A DNA stretch of 46,456 bases from Acidobacteriota bacterium. GTDB taxonomy: Bacteria > Acidobacteriota > Terriglobia > Acidiferrales > UBA7541. A program made the translations under genes and the position numbers. Below are positions 8,581 to 17,375 of this stretch, piece by piece; the stretch's first letter is position 1, and every line of letters begins with the position of its first letter. The notes under the pieces were generated by a model. It had not been told where the DNA came from. It worked only from the letters and a program-made list of their open reading frames with translations, and did not search any database. The stretch is from the NCBI GenBank assembly GCA_003224525.1, contig QHZB01000191.1, positions 1 through 46,456 of the forward strand, given 5' to 3'.

Positions 8581-9834
8581 TTACTCGTAGCGCAGGGCCT
8601 CAACGGGGTCGAGTTTGGCGGCTTGCATGGCGGGGAGCCAGCCGCTGATCACCCCGACCACAACGAGGATGGCGGTAGACAGCATCATGGTGACCAACGA
8701 GAGCGTGAGTTTTATGTCCACTTTGCCGGAGTCGTCCTCGTAGGCGGGCCCGAGGAACGGCAACGTGCCGATCGCTGAAGTGATGGCCGCGGAGAGCAGC
8801 ATGCCGATCACGCCGGCGGCAAGCGTCATGACCAGCGCTTCGAGCAAGAACTGCCAGCGGATGTGTGATTTTTTTGCACCGAGCGCGCGGCGCAGGCCGA
8901 TTTCGCGGACGCGCTCTTCGACGGATACGAGCATGATATTCATCACCCCCACGCCGCCGATGCCCAGCGTGAGTGCGCCAACGAAAAAGAGCAAAGCTTC
9001 GATACCCAGTGTTATTCCTTCGTAGATGGGCTTGAATTCTTCGCGGCCGAACATGGTGATGGCGCGCTTGTCGCTCGGCGAGAAGTGCTGGCGGTTGGCG
9101 ATGGCAGCGCGAAACTGCTGCATGGCGTCCGCTTCAAAATTGGGGGCGACGGGTTCGAAGAGCATCACGCTGGCGTAGCGCGCGTCCCACAGGTCGCCTG
9201 CCGTGGTGTACGGGATAAACACAGACTCATCGTCGCTGGTAAAATAGTTGCTGTCGGAGAATTTCGTGTCCATGGAGCCGACAACGGTGAATTTAACGCC
9301 GTCGATGCGCACCGTTTCGCCAATGGCGGGCGTGCCGCTGAAAAGTTTTCTGCGCAATATGGCGCCGAGGAAAGCCACGCGGCGGCGCTCGGCAATATCC
9401 TCGGGAGAAATCCACCGGCCTTCCATGGGAATTTCATTGCGCATTTCGCCGTATTCGGGATAGACGCCGCGGATGGCGGTGTCCGAGAGCCGTTCGTCGT
9501 GCGTAATGCCCTTCCACCGCACCGTCTCGCGCGTCACACGCTTGACGAGGGGGGACTGTGCCTTCACCCAATCCGCGTCCTCCTGTTCGAAACGCACCGC
9601 CTTGCCGGCGCGTTCCCCGCCCGCTTGCTCGCTGGTGGTCCCGGGCCAGCAAACCACTGCGCCTTTGCCGAAGACCTCGAAGGTGTACATCAAAACATTG
9701 CGGAAGCCGGAACCGTAGCTGAGTAAGAGTGTCACCGCAACAATGCCCCACGCGATGCCCGTCATTGTGAGCAAGCTTCGAACGGGGTTGCGGCCCAGAG
9801 CGGCCCATGCTTCGCGAAAGATTTCAAAAAGCAT
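8581..9834 (-). CDS. MacB/FtsX-type ABC transporter permease, second of tandem pair
   Basis: A 417-residue permease without its own ATP-binding domain. It has one N-terminal helix (SLLTMTGIAWGIVAVTLLL), a periplasmic MacB_PCD domain (about residues 45-260) and three C-terminal helices starting near LFFVGALTLGIGGVGVMNIMLV. VEERVREIGLRRALGAKKSHI is the cytoplasmic loop that contacts the ATPase in this family. The start ATG directly abuts the stop codon of the preceding permease gene. The likely role is efflux or mechanotransmission together with the adaptor upstream; the substrate is unknown. Confidence 0.9.
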   Translation of the reverse strand: MLFEIFREAWAALGRNPVRSLLTMTGIAWGIVAVTLLLSYGSGFRNVLMYTFEVFGKGAVVCWPGTTSEQAGGERAGKAVRFEQEDADWVKAQSPLVKRVTRETVRWKGITHDERLSDTAIRGVYPEYGEMRNEIPMEGRWISPEDIAERRRVAFLGAILRRKLFSGTPAIGETVRIDGVKFTVVGSMDTKFSDSNYFTSDDESVFIPYTTAGDLWDARYASVMLFEPVAPNFEADAMQQFRAAIANRQHFSPSDKRAITMFGREEFKPIYEGITLGIEALLFFVGALTLGIGGVGVMNIMLVSVEERVREIGLRRALGAKKSHIRWQFLLEALVMTLAAGVIGMLLSAAITSAIGTLPFLGPAYEDDSGKVDIKLTLSLVTMMLSTAILVVVGVISGWLPAMQAAKLDPVEALRYE

Positions 9835-11091
9835 CTACCCTCCCGCCTCAAAGCGCAGCGCTTCGATGGGGTCGATTGATGCGGCGCGATTGGCCGGATA
9901 AAGAGCGGACAGGACAGCGATCAAGCCGAGAAGAAAAACGGACACCGCGCCCAGCTTCCAGTTTGTGAGCAAACCGGCGAAAAACAGTGGCATGGGCAGC
10001 AGATTCACTAGCGCGCAAAAACCGTAGGAGAGAAGCAGCCCCGTGCCACCGCTCAAACCAACGACAATGACGGTTTCCAGAAAGAATTGACGGAGGATGG
10101 ATTCGCGGGTGGCGCCGAGCGCCTTACGGACGCCGATTTCGCGGGTGCGTTCGCGGACGGAGACGAGCATCACGTTCATCACGCCCAGGCCGCCCAGGAA
10201 AAGCGTGGCCACGCCGACTGCCCCCATGAAAACTTCCATGCCCACGATGATCATGCGGTTGGCTTCTGCGTTCTTGACGGTGTCCCAGATGCTGGCAGCT
10301 TCTTTGTCGCGTGGATCAAAATTGTGGAGCCGGCCGAGAGAGCGGCGAATCTGCTTGACGCAATCGGGATGCGTCTCCAGCGACCAAGGCGCGACGAGCA
10401 AACGGTCCACGCTGTGCTCGACTGCCGGCGGCTTGTTTGGAAAATCTCGGCGCATGGAATTGAACGGGATGAAAATTTTGCGGACGTCGGCGCCGTCGTA
10501 GCTGGAATTTTGTTCCTTCGGCTTCATGACTCCAATGACGGTATAGGGAAATCCGTTCAATGAGATCGTCTGGCCAAGGGCTTCGCGTTCCGCAAAGAGC
10601 TGCTTTTTCGCGTCGCTGCCGAGAAAAGCCACGTTACGCGCTTCAGCGTTGTCCTCCTCGTTGTAGAAGCGGCCCTGCGCGACAGTGATACTGCGAATTT
10701 CGGTGAATGGCGGTAGTGCCCCAACAACCTGGAGATCACCGCTGTTGAAGGGGCTGTGCACCTGGACGTTGTTGCCAAGCTCCGGCATGACGTATTTGCA
10801 AGCGGGCGCTTCCTTCGCGACCTGGACGTAGTCTTCCTCGCGCCACCGGATGAGGCGGCCGGAGCGCGTCCCCCCAGCTTGCATGCTGGTGCGGCCCGCA
10901 AAAACGATCATCACGTCTTTGCCAAACGTTTCCTGGTTATTCTGAATGCCCTTGCCAAGCCCCTCGCCCGCCGCGACCATCACGGTAATGGAGATGATGC
11001 CCCAGGCGATGCCGAACATCGTCAGCATGGTCCGGCGCTTGTGCGCCCAGAGGGTCGCCAGCGTGTCTCGCAGTAAATCCTGGAATGACAT
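9835..11091 (-). CDS. MacB/FtsX-type ABC transporter permease, first of tandem pair
   Basis: A 418-residue paralogue of the next gene with the same plan. The N-terminal helix begins at RRTMLTMFGIAWGIISITVMVA, the periplasmic MacB_PCD domain follows, and three helices start near GAVGVATLFLGGLGVMNVMLV. VRERTREIGVRKALGATRESIL is the ATPase-coupling loop. The C-terminus SIDPIEALRFEAGG is typical of the family. Having two different permeases side by side suggests a heterodimer. It lies 22 bases downstream of the adaptor gene. There is no ATP-binding gene in this operon, so an ATPase must come from elsewhere. Confidence 0.9.
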   Translation of the reverse strand: MSFQDLLRDTLATLWAHKRRTMLTMFGIAWGIISITVMVAAGEGLGKGIQNNQETFGKDVMIVFAGRTSMQAGGTRSGRLIRWREEDYVQVAKEAPACKYVMPELGNNVQVHSPFNSGDLQVVGALPPFTEIRSITVAQGRFYNEEDNAEARNVAFLGSDAKKQLFAEREALGQTISLNGFPYTVIGVMKPKEQNSSYDGADVRKIFIPFNSMRRDFPNKPPAVEHSVDRLLVAPWSLETHPDCVKQIRRSLGRLHNFDPRDKEAASIWDTVKNAEANRMIIVGMEVFMGAVGVATLFLGGLGVMNVMLVSVRERTREIGVRKALGATRESILRQFFLETVIVVGLSGGTGLLLSYGFCALVNLLPMPLFFAGLLTNWKLGAVSVFLLGLIAVLSALYPANRAASIDPIEALRFEAGG

Positions 11092-11113
11092 GGCGCTCCG
11101 CCACTAGATTGAA

Positions 11114-12343
11114 CTATTGCAGAATGACTTGTTGTTTCTCGTTGAGACCGTCGAGGATTTCCGTTTTCACGCCGTTCGAGATGCCGAGCTTTACGCTGAG
11201 TTTTTTCTTGCCGTTGTCGGCCTTGACGTCGGGGATCTCGATGGAGGCCTTTCGCTCTTTGTCGTAAATGAGCGCGGCTTCCGGGACCATCAGGACGTTT
11301 TTCTTTTCCTCGAGCAGGATCTCAGCATTGGCGCTCATGTTGGCCTTGAGCTCGCCGCCGGGATTGGAAATCGAGACACGCACTTCGAAGGTGGTGACGT
11401 TGTCCTTTTCTTTGCCGAGCGGGGAAATCTTGGTGACCTTGCCGGTGAATTTCTTGTCCTTGAACGATTCCACTACGATGCGCGCGGGCTGACTGAAAAA
11501 CACTTTCCCGATGTCTGCTTCATCGACTTTGCCTTGCACGTAAACTTCGCTGACGTCGCCGAGCGTCATGATCAAGGTGGCCTGAGAGCCGAGCACCAGA
11601 ATGGAGCTGACCGCGTCGCCCACGTTCACGTCGCGAGAAAGCACCAAGCCTTCAATCGGGCTGACGATCGTGGAGTTACGCAGATCTTCTTGCGCGTTTT
11701 CCAGTGAAGCCTTGGCTTGCGCCACCTGGGCTTCACACTTGGCAATTTCCGCTCGGGATACGGCGAGGGTACGCTGCGCGCTCGCTTGCTTGTTAAGCCC
11801 CAGCTGATAGTTTTTCTCGGCGTCTTCCACGAGGCTCTTGGACATTACGCCGTCTTTGTACATCTGTTCGGCGCGCTCCATATTGAGTTTGAGGAACGGC
11901 ACATCAGGGCCTTCCGCATCGACTTTGTTGCGCTCCAGTGTGGCTTTGGAGGAATCCAGCGCCGCTTCGGCGGCTTGCAAGTTCGCACGCGAGGCGCGTT
12001 CGGCGGCTTCGAGTTGCACTTTGTCGAGTTCCGCGAGCAATTGCCCCTGCTTCACCCGTTCACCGTAATCCACGTAAAGCTTTTTCACGATGCCGCTGGC
12101 CTTGGATTTGATCTCCACTTTGGAAAGCGGCTGAATCTTGCCGGTGGCCACAACCACGCGCGCCAGGTCTCCGCGCTCCACGGAAGCAATTTTTGATGGG
12201 TCAATGGTGCGGCTTGGGCTGAGCGCCGCCTTGACGCCATAACCCCCACCTCCCAGCACCACTAGCGCAATCGCCGCCCAGATGATGCGACGGCGTTTCT
12301 TGCCGTTTCTCCCGTTTCCTAAACCATTGCCATTGCTGGACAT
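11114..12343 (-). CDS. MacA/HlyD-type periplasmic adaptor (membrane fusion) protein
   Basis: A 409-residue adaptor that bridges the inner-membrane permeases and an outer-membrane channel. One N-terminal anchor (about residues 19-40) is followed by the lipoyl half-motif (VEIKSKASGIVKKLYVDYGERVKQGQLLAELD) and a long coiled-coil hairpin (about 105-215). The second lipoyl half (STIVSPIEGLVLSRDVNVGDAV) and beta-barrel domains follow. It is the first gene of the operon. An outer-membrane TolC-like partner is not in the window. Confidence 0.92.
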   Translation of the reverse strand: MSSNGNGLGNGRNGKKRRRIIWAAIALVVLGGGGYGVKAALSPSRTIDPSKIASVERGDLARVVVATGKIQPLSKVEIKSKASGIVKKLYVDYGERVKQGQLLAELDKVQLEAAERASRANLQAAEAALDSSKATLERNKVDAEGPDVPFLKLNMERAEQMYKDGVMSKSLVEDAEKNYQLGLNKQASAQRTLAVSRAEIAKCEAQVAQAKASLENAQEDLRNSTIVSPIEGLVLSRDVNVGDAVSSILVLGSQATLIMTLGDVSEVYVQGKVDEADIGKVFFSQPARIVVESFKDKKFTGKVTKISPLGKEKDNVTTFEVRVSISNPGGELKANMSANAEILLEEKKNVLMVPEAALIYDKERKASIEIPDVKADNGKKKLSVKLGISNGVKTEILDGLNEKQQVILQ

Positions 12344-12477
12344 ACCCGACCCCTGCTATATTCGCCTCACTGCTACAAGTGATACGCAACCGTGTGGGAA
12401 AAGTTCCCTCGTCCTGCTCGTTTAGACGATGGGAGAGGCTTTTGGTCAGGTCGGCGATCAGCAGACTATGAGGTTTG

Positions 12478-12506
12478 TTGACAGCCCGGTACTGCGGACC
12501 TATACT
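12478..12506 (+). promoter_or_regulatory. Near-consensus sigma-70 promoter of the NHL gene
   Basis: TTGACA (12478-12483) and TATACT (12501-12506) are separated by exactly 17 bases. Transcription would start near 12513 and give a leader of about 40 bases. The leader ends in the 12-base perfect palindrome TGGGGATCCCCA (12542-12553), whose last base is the A of the start codon. Confidence 0.7.
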
Positions 12507-12552
12507 GCGCGCGCTGCTGGCCTGCCCTGAACTCTCTCGATTGGGGATCCCC

Positions 12553-13680
12553 ATGCGCATTGCTGGAATTCGCCCAACGCCTGCTGTTCTCCTGGTTAGC
12601 CTTGCGATAGGAATTGCTTTGTCCGTCGTCTCCACCGCTGGGACAGGTGCTGCTCTAGATGTGCCAAAATTTAAAGTGGACCCGTCCTGGCCCAAGGAAT
12701 TGCCCAATAACTGGATCATGGGCCAAGTAGGGGGAATGGCGGTGGATCGCCACGACCACATTTGGGTTCTGCAACGCCCGGGTACGGACACAGTTGAGGA
12801 ATTAGGAGCGGCGCAGACGCCTCCGCGGTCAATGTGCTGTCTTGCCGCACCGCCCGTCCTCGAATTCGATGCTCAAGGAAACCTGCTTCACTCCTGGGGC
12901 GGTCCCGGCGAAGGGTTCGATTGGCCGAAGACGGAACATGGGATATGCGTGGATAAAGATGACAATGTGTGGATCGGTGCAAATGGCCCCGCCGATCGTC
13001 AAATTCTGAAGTTCAAGAATGACGGGCATTTCCTCATGCAGATTGGCCATCCTTCCTCCGATCCGCCAAATAGCCTGCGCACCGACATTCTCGGACGGCC
13101 CGCCGGCATTGAAGTGGATTCCGAGGCCCATGAGGTTTACATCGCCGACGGTTATATGAACAAGCGAGTCGTCGTCTACGACGCGGACAAAGGCACATTC
13201 AAGCGCCTGTGGGGTGCGTACGGTAATCCACCGAATGATGCGGATCCCGGCGCCTACAATCCAGCGGCGCCCGCAGACCAGCAGTTCCGCAATCCAGTTC
13301 ACTGCGTCCATATCTCGCGAGATGGCTTGGTCTACGTTTGCGACCGCGTGAATGATCGAATGCAGGTCTTCACCAAGCAGGGCAAGTTTGTGAAGGAGTT
13401 TACTCTGCGCACTCAGACGCTCAGTATGGGATCCGTCTGGCAATTCGCGTTTTCAATGGATGAGAACCAGAAGTTTCTTTTTGTCGATGACGGCGAGAAC
13501 AATGTGATCTGGACGGTGCTCCGCGAAGACGGAACGGTCGTGGGCCAAATGGGACACAGCGGGCGCAACGCGGGCCAGTTTCACTGGGTACATCAGATCA
13601 TCTCCGACTCGCAAGGCAACCTCTACACAGGAGAAGTCGACACCGGCAAACGGATTCAAAAATTTATTTTGCTGCACTAG
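12553..13680 (+). CDS. Exported NHL-repeat beta-propeller protein
   Basis: A 375-residue protein with an N-terminal signal peptide (hydrophobic LLVSLAIGIALSVVS, cleavage near TGAAL) and about six NHL-type blades. Repeated patterns such as GGMAVDRHDHIWVL, HGICVDKDDNVWIG, AGIEVDSEAHEVYIADG and VHCVHISRDGLVYVCDRVNDRMQVF show it directly. Related proteins include peptidylglycine alpha-amidating lyase-like propellers, but catalytic identity cannot be claimed. The ATG at 12553 fits the signal peptide and the promoter upstream. It converges with copA 35 bases downstream. Confidence 0.85.
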   Translation: MRIAGIRPTPAVLLVSLAIGIALSVVSTAGTGAALDVPKFKVDPSWPKELPNNWIMGQVGGMAVDRHDHIWVLQRPGTDTVEELGAAQTPPRSMCCLAAPPVLEFDAQGNLLHSWGGPGEGFDWPKTEHGICVDKDDNVWIGANGPADRQILKFKNDGHFLMQIGHPSSDPPNSLRTDILGRPAGIEVDSEAHEVYIADGYMNKRVVVYDADKGTFKRLWGAYGNPPNDADPGAYNPAAPADQQFRNPVHCVHISRDGLVYVCDRVNDRMQVFTKQGKFVKEFTLRTQTLSMGSVWQFAFSMDENQKFLFVDDGENNVIWTVLREDGTVVGQMGHSGRNAGQFHWVHQIISDSQGNLYTGEVDTGKRIQKFILLH

Positions 13681-13715
13681 GATCGAGGTGGCCGCTGAAA
13701 CGAAGCTCGATTTCG

Positions 13716-16121
13716 CTAGAGCGATGTCCTTCGCAGGCGAAGAGCGTTGGCAATCACAGAAACTGAGCTGAAGCTCATTGCCGCGCTGGCGAGCATGGGG
13801 CTCAGCAGCAAGCCGAAAATCGGGTAGAAAACGCCCGCGGCGATCGGAATTCCGATCACATTGTAGAGAAATGCGAAGGCAAGGTTCTGCTTGATGTTGC
13901 GAATCGTGGCGCGGCTCAGTTTGCGTGCGCGGACGATGCCGCGCAGGTCACCCTTCACAAGCGTGATGCCGGCATTCTCGATCGCGACATCCGTGCCGGT
14001 GCCCATGGCGATGCCAACATCGGCCGCAGCCAGCGCCGGGGCGTCGTTAATTCCATCGCCGGCCATCGCAACAACGCGGCTCTGTTTCTTCCAAAAGCCC
14101 ACGATCTCAGCCTTGCGTGCCGGAAGGACCTCCGCCTGGAATTCTTTGATGCCCAACGCCTTTGCGATTCGCAGGGCGGAGTCGCTTCGGTCGCCGGTGA
14201 CCATTACGACTTCCACTCCTTCTTGCTGCAGGCTATCGAGCGCACCCTTCGTCGAATCCTTGATCGTATCCTCAAGTATGATGTCGCCTTGCCACTCGCC
14301 ATCGATCGCCACGCGAACGTACGTCGATGCTGGTTCCGCTGCAGATCGTAGGTCAGGCCCATAGCCGGGATTGTCGATGCCCGAAGCAAGGAGAAAATTC
14401 ATTGTTCCCACCATGACTTCCCGCTTTCCAAGCTTGCCGCTCACTCCTTTTCCTGGTTCAGCTCGAAACTCAGTGACGTCGGTTAGCAAGAGATTTTTTC
14501 CTTTGGCTGCCCGCACCATGGCGCGACCGAGCGGATGTTCACTCGAACTTTCGAGGCTTGCACTGATACGCAGCAGTTCGTCGGGGCTGAGATCGCTGTG
14601 CTGGCTAAGTCTCACGGAACTGACACGCGGCTTGCCTTCGGTCAGCGTTCCGGTCTTATCCATGACCAGGGTGTCAACTTTCGCGAGCGTCTCGAGGGCT
14701 TCAGCGTTGCGGATGAGGACGCCGCCGTGGGCGCCGCGGCCGACGGCGACCATGATGGACATCGGCGTTGCAAGTCCCAGCGCGCAGGGGCACGCTATGA
14801 TCAGCACCGACACAGCCGCTACCAATGCGTGCGCGAAGCGCGGCTCCGGGCCGAAAAGTATCCAGCCGAAAAAGGCCAGGACCGCGATGACAATCACGGC
14901 CGGCACAAAATACGACGCGGCGCGATCGGCGAGGCGCTGCATTGGCGCGCGGCTGCGCTGCGCTTCGCTGACGAGCTTCACAATTTGCGCGAGCATGGTT
15001 TCGCTGCCGATGCGCTCCGCTTCCACGATGAAACTTCCGCTGGTGTTCAGCGTGCCACCGGTGACCTTGTCGCCCGTGCTCTTTTCGGCCGGCATGGGCT
15101 CGCCCGTCACCATCGATTCATCCACCGCGCTTGCGCCTTCACGTATCGTGCCGTCGACGGGAACACGCTCTCCGGGACGGACACGGAGCTGGTCGCCGCG
15201 CTTCACCTGATCGAGCGGCAGGTCTCTTTCTGTGCCATCCGCCGCGAGCACATGCGCCTGCTGCGGCGTCAAATTCAACAGCCCGCGAATCGCTCCGCTA
15301 GTTCGTTGCCTGGCGCGCAATTCCAGCACCTGACCCAGGAGAACCAGGGAGGTGATCACCGCGGCCGCTTCGAAATAAACGGGCGCGGCGCCATCCGTGC
15401 CCCGAAAAGAGGCCGGGAAGATCTGTGGAAAAAAAGTAGCCACAACGCTGTCGAGATAGGCAGCGCCCGTGCCCAACCCAATCAGCGTGAACATGTTCGG
15501 GCTGCGGTTGACGAGCGACGACCAGAAGCGTTCAAAAAAGGGCCAGCCACCCCAGAGGACCACCGGTGTCGCGAGAAAAAACTCGATTGCATTTAGAACC
15601 TGTGGGGCAAGATGCAAGCCGAGCGATTCGCCAAGCATGGAAAGCAGCAAGACCGGAAGCGATAACGCCGCGCTGATCCAGAAGCGCAAGCGCATCGAGT
15701 CGTATTCGGGATCGGCCTCCACGTCGGCGAAAACATCCATCCGTTCCAGCGCCATGCCGCAGATGGGGCAGCTCCCCGGACCGATCTGGATGATCTGCGG
15801 ATGCATCGGACAGGTGTAACGAACCTTTTTTTCGTCCGCTGTGCGCGACGCGTCCGCTCCCGTGTGCTGCATGGCTCCGTGTTCCGCAGGTGCGGGACTA
15901 TGTTCCATTCCCCCGGTCTGGGGAGCGGCGAGAAACTTCTCCGGCTCGTCGGAAAAGCGTTCGGCACAGCGCTTCGAACAAAAGTAGTACGTCTTTCCGC
16001 CGTGCTCGACCTTGCCGGCCGCCTTTTCCGATGCAACCGTCATTCCGCACACGGGGTCTTTGTGTTTGGCCGGCCCCTGCAAAATCGGAAGTGACATTCC
16101 GCTCGCATCCTGCGAATTCAT
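13716..16121 (-). CDS. copA: Copper-translocating P1B-type ATPase
   Basis: An 801-residue copper exporter. The N-terminus has a YHS domain (DPVCGMTV to FCSKRC, about 22-65), a Met/His-rich linker and a heavy-metal-binding domain (YTCPMHPQ to CPICGMALE, about 102-130). Later come the actuator loop (VTGEPMP), transport motif CPC in [11 protein letters not shown], phosphorylation site [15 protein letters not shown] and [10 protein letters not shown]. The last helices carry LYNVIG and MSFSSVSV, which are the Cu(I)-type P1B-1 signatures. It lies 28 bases downstream of csoR, which presumably represses it. Confidence 0.95.
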   Translation of the reverse strand: MNSQDASGMSLPILQGPAKHKDPVCGMTVASEKAAGKVEHGGKTYYFCSKRCAERFSDEPEKFLAAPQTGGMEHSPAPAEHGAMQHTGADASRTADEKKVRYTCPMHPQIIQIGPGSCPICGMALERMDVFADVEADPEYDSMRLRFWISAALSLPVLLLSMLGESLGLHLAPQVLNAIEFFLATPVVLWGGWPFFERFWSSLVNRSPNMFTLIGLGTGAAYLDSVVATFFPQIFPASFRGTDGAAPVYFEAAAVITSLVLLGQVLELRARQRTSGAIRGLLNLTPQQAHVLAADGTERDLPLDQVKRGDQLRVRPGERVPVDGTIREGASAVDESMVTGEPMPAEKSTGDKVTGGTLNTSGSFIVEAERIGSETMLAQIVKLVSEAQRSRAPMQRLADRAASYFVPAVIVIAVLAFFGWILFGPEPRFAHALVAAVSVLIIACPCALGLATPMSIMVAVGRGAHGGVLIRNAEALETLAKVDTLVMDKTGTLTEGKPRVSSVRLSQHSDLSPDELLRISASLESSSEHPLGRAMVRAAKGKNLLLTDVTEFRAEPGKGVSGKLGKREVMVGTMNFLLASGIDNPGYGPDLRSAAEPASTYVRVAIDGEWQGDIILEDTIKDSTKGALDSLQQEGVEVVMVTGDRSDSALRIAKALGIKEFQAEVLPARKAEIVGFWKKQSRVVAMAGDGINDAPALAAADVGIAMGTGTDVAIENAGITLVKGDLRGIVRARKLSRATIRNIKQNLAFAFLYNVIGIPIAAGVFYPIFGLLLSPMLASAAMSFSSVSVIANALRLRRTSL

Positions 16122-16149
16122 TGCGTGATCTCCTCTTACCTCAGCGGCA

Positions 16150-16536
16150 CTAGCGCAGATGCGCGTAGATCAATTCGAGCAGCTCGTCGTACATGGCCTC
16201 TGTCTCAGGCTTCTTTCCACTCCGCAGCGCCTTGGCCGCGCAATGATGGAGGTGATTCTTCATCAGGTTGCGCGCCACGCCGCGCAACGCCTCTTGCACC
16301 GAAGCCACCTGGGTGATGATGTCCGCGCAGTAGCGGTCTTCTTCCACCATTTTTTGCAAGCCGCGGATCTGCCCCTCGATGCGGCGCAAGCGCTTCTGAT
16401 TCGCGTCCTTCAGTTCGGGGTCCACACCCGCAGCTTTCCTTGCACCGGGGCCCGATTCGCAAGCGCAATTGGCAAGAGACGCGTGGCCGTGCGCCTTCGA
16501 AACCCCGCGGATGTGCCTGGCGGCCTTTGCAATCAT
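16150..16536 (-). CDS. csoR: CsoR-family copper-sensing repressor
   Basis: A 128-residue all-helical repressor. The metal ligands fit the copper sensor pattern exactly: C70, then 24 residues, H95, then three residues, C99 (RYCADI and NHLHHC). The DNA-binding helix region is [17 protein letters not shown] 40-residue N-terminal extension contains a further Cys pair (C24, C26) and His residues, longer than in most CsoR proteins. The start ATG has GGAGG five bases upstream. Copper binding normally releases the protein from DNA and induces the downstream copA. Confidence 0.93.
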   Translation of the reverse strand: MIAKAARHIRGVSKAHGHASLANCACESGPGARKAAGVDPELKDANQKRLRRIEGQIRGLQKMVEEDRYCADIITQVASVQEALRGVARNLMKNHLHHCAAKALRSGKKPETEAMYDELLELIYAHLR

Positions 16537-16541
16537 GATAC

Positions 16542-16570
16542 CCTCCGCCCCTATATATACCCCCTCTCCC
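16542..16570 (-). promoter_or_regulatory. Candidate csoR promoter/operator
   Basis: On the reverse strand a G-tract, TATATATA and a second G-tract precede the GGAGG ribosome site (16542-16546). CsoR operators are G/C-tract elements, and TATATA could serve as a -10 box. The element is not a clean palindrome, so it is only a candidate. Confidence 0.35.
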
Positions 16571-16622
16571 TATCTAATGTCAAGCGTCCGCGAGCGCGCC
16601 TGCGGGCCCGCTTGCCGCACGC

Positions 16623-16631
16623 TGCTATAAT
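16623..16631 (+). promoter_or_regulatory. Extended -10 promoter giving a leaderless transcript
   Basis: TGCTATAAT is a perfect extended -10 (TG at 16623-16624, TATAAT at 16626-16631). Only six bases separate it from the ATG at 16638, so transcription should start at or next to the start codon. No -35 box is visible at the normal distance. Confidence 0.6.
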
Positions 16632-16637
16632 GCATGC

Positions 16638-16859
16638 ATGACACTCGTGGAAATTACCTATGAATTGCAGTCACCGCTGACAGAAGAGCAATTGCGCCAT
16701 CTCGGCCAATTCGCGAACACCTATGGATTGCGCAGTTTTCGCGTCGACGAATCGAAGAAGCAACTCTCGTTTGAATACGACGCTTCACGCCTGCGCGAGA
16801 CGCAGGTCGCGCATGTGCTGGGCCAAGCACGCATCGCCGTCACCCGCAGAGTGAATTAA
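16638..16859 (+). CDS. Small cysteine-less protein with possible HMA-like (ferredoxin) fold
   Basis: A 73-residue protein with no Cys. Hydrophobic patterning suggests beta (LVEITYEL), helix (EEQLRHLGQFANTYG), beta (RSFRVDE), beta (KQLSFEYDA), helix (RETQVAHVLGQAR), beta (IAVTRRV). This is the beta-alpha-beta-beta-alpha-beta order of heavy-metal-associated domains, but without the CxxC metal site. It is divergent from csoR-copA with 101 bases between starts. A regulatory or non-metal-binding partner role is possible; the function is unknown. It uses an apparently leaderless promoter. Confidence 0.7.
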   Translation: MTLVEITYELQSPLTEEQLRHLGQFANTYGLRSFRVDESKKQLSFEYDASRLRETQVAHVLGQARIAVTRRVN

Positions 16860-16897
16860 GCTCAACCTGAGAGTTTTAGGTCCTGGGGTAGGATTGC

Positions 16898-17170
16898 AAA
16901 AAAAAGAGCCCCGCTTGGGATCGCGGGCCCCGAAAGGCGCTAACAATTGCTGACCTCGTTTTCACACCAGCAGCGCGTGGAGTCATCCATCCTAGGTTCC
17001 CTCTCACAGGTCAGGTGGGAACGATCTGCAAAGAGCGACAAGCAAGCCCCTTCCCACTCGCTTGCCACTTTTCACATCTGGTCATTTGAAACGCGCCCAC
17101 GCAACCCTCTAATGCACGGCTCCCGCCAATCTAGTATCGTCCGGGAGTTAGATAAGTATCTTATTATCTT
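16898..17170 (-). ncRNA. Candidate structured RNA with pseudoknot and terminator
   Basis: The gap 16860-17375 has no convincing gene. On the reverse strand a GC-rich hairpin (16906-16931, one bulge) is followed by eight T residues (16898-16905), like a Rho-independent terminator. Upstream are hairpins GTTCCC/GGGAAC (16996-17001 with 17017-17022) and GCAAGC/GCTTGC (17042-17047 with 17060-17065), both inside a closing stem GCGCGT/ACGCGC (16973-16978 with 17091-17096). CTCCCG/CGGGAG (17120-17125 with 17142-17147) lies further upstream. CTGACCT (16950-16956) matches the AGGTCAG in a hairpin loop (17008-17014), a possible pseudoknot. It does not match 4.5S, tmRNA or RNase P signatures. The 5' end is a guess. 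Confidence 0.35.
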
Positions 17171-17375
17171 AAGTTTAGCTTTGTTGAAAACTCCTCTACC
17201 CGCTCCAAAGCCGTACTCCAAGTCCAATTCGGAACGGTCTCCAGGCTGAATCGGGAACGTCCCCTCTCCATCGCAGTCGGGCGCACCCTTACCACTTGGT
17301 TCCAGGACCCTGGTAACAAGACTCCCGGACTCCCGGACTATCGGTTTTTCCCGGCTCTTTCCTCAGAATGTTCTC

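Noticed and set aside
16990-17100. Possible 4.5S (SRP) RNA, suggested by CAGGTCAGGTGGGAA
   Set aside because: The essential GGAAGGAAGCAGC tetraloop segment is missing and the flanking pairing differs.
16947-17249. 100-codon frame in the 16.9-17.4 kb gap
   Set aside because: Ser/Arg-rich sequence, no start signal or domain; the stretch is better explained by RNA-like inverted repeats.
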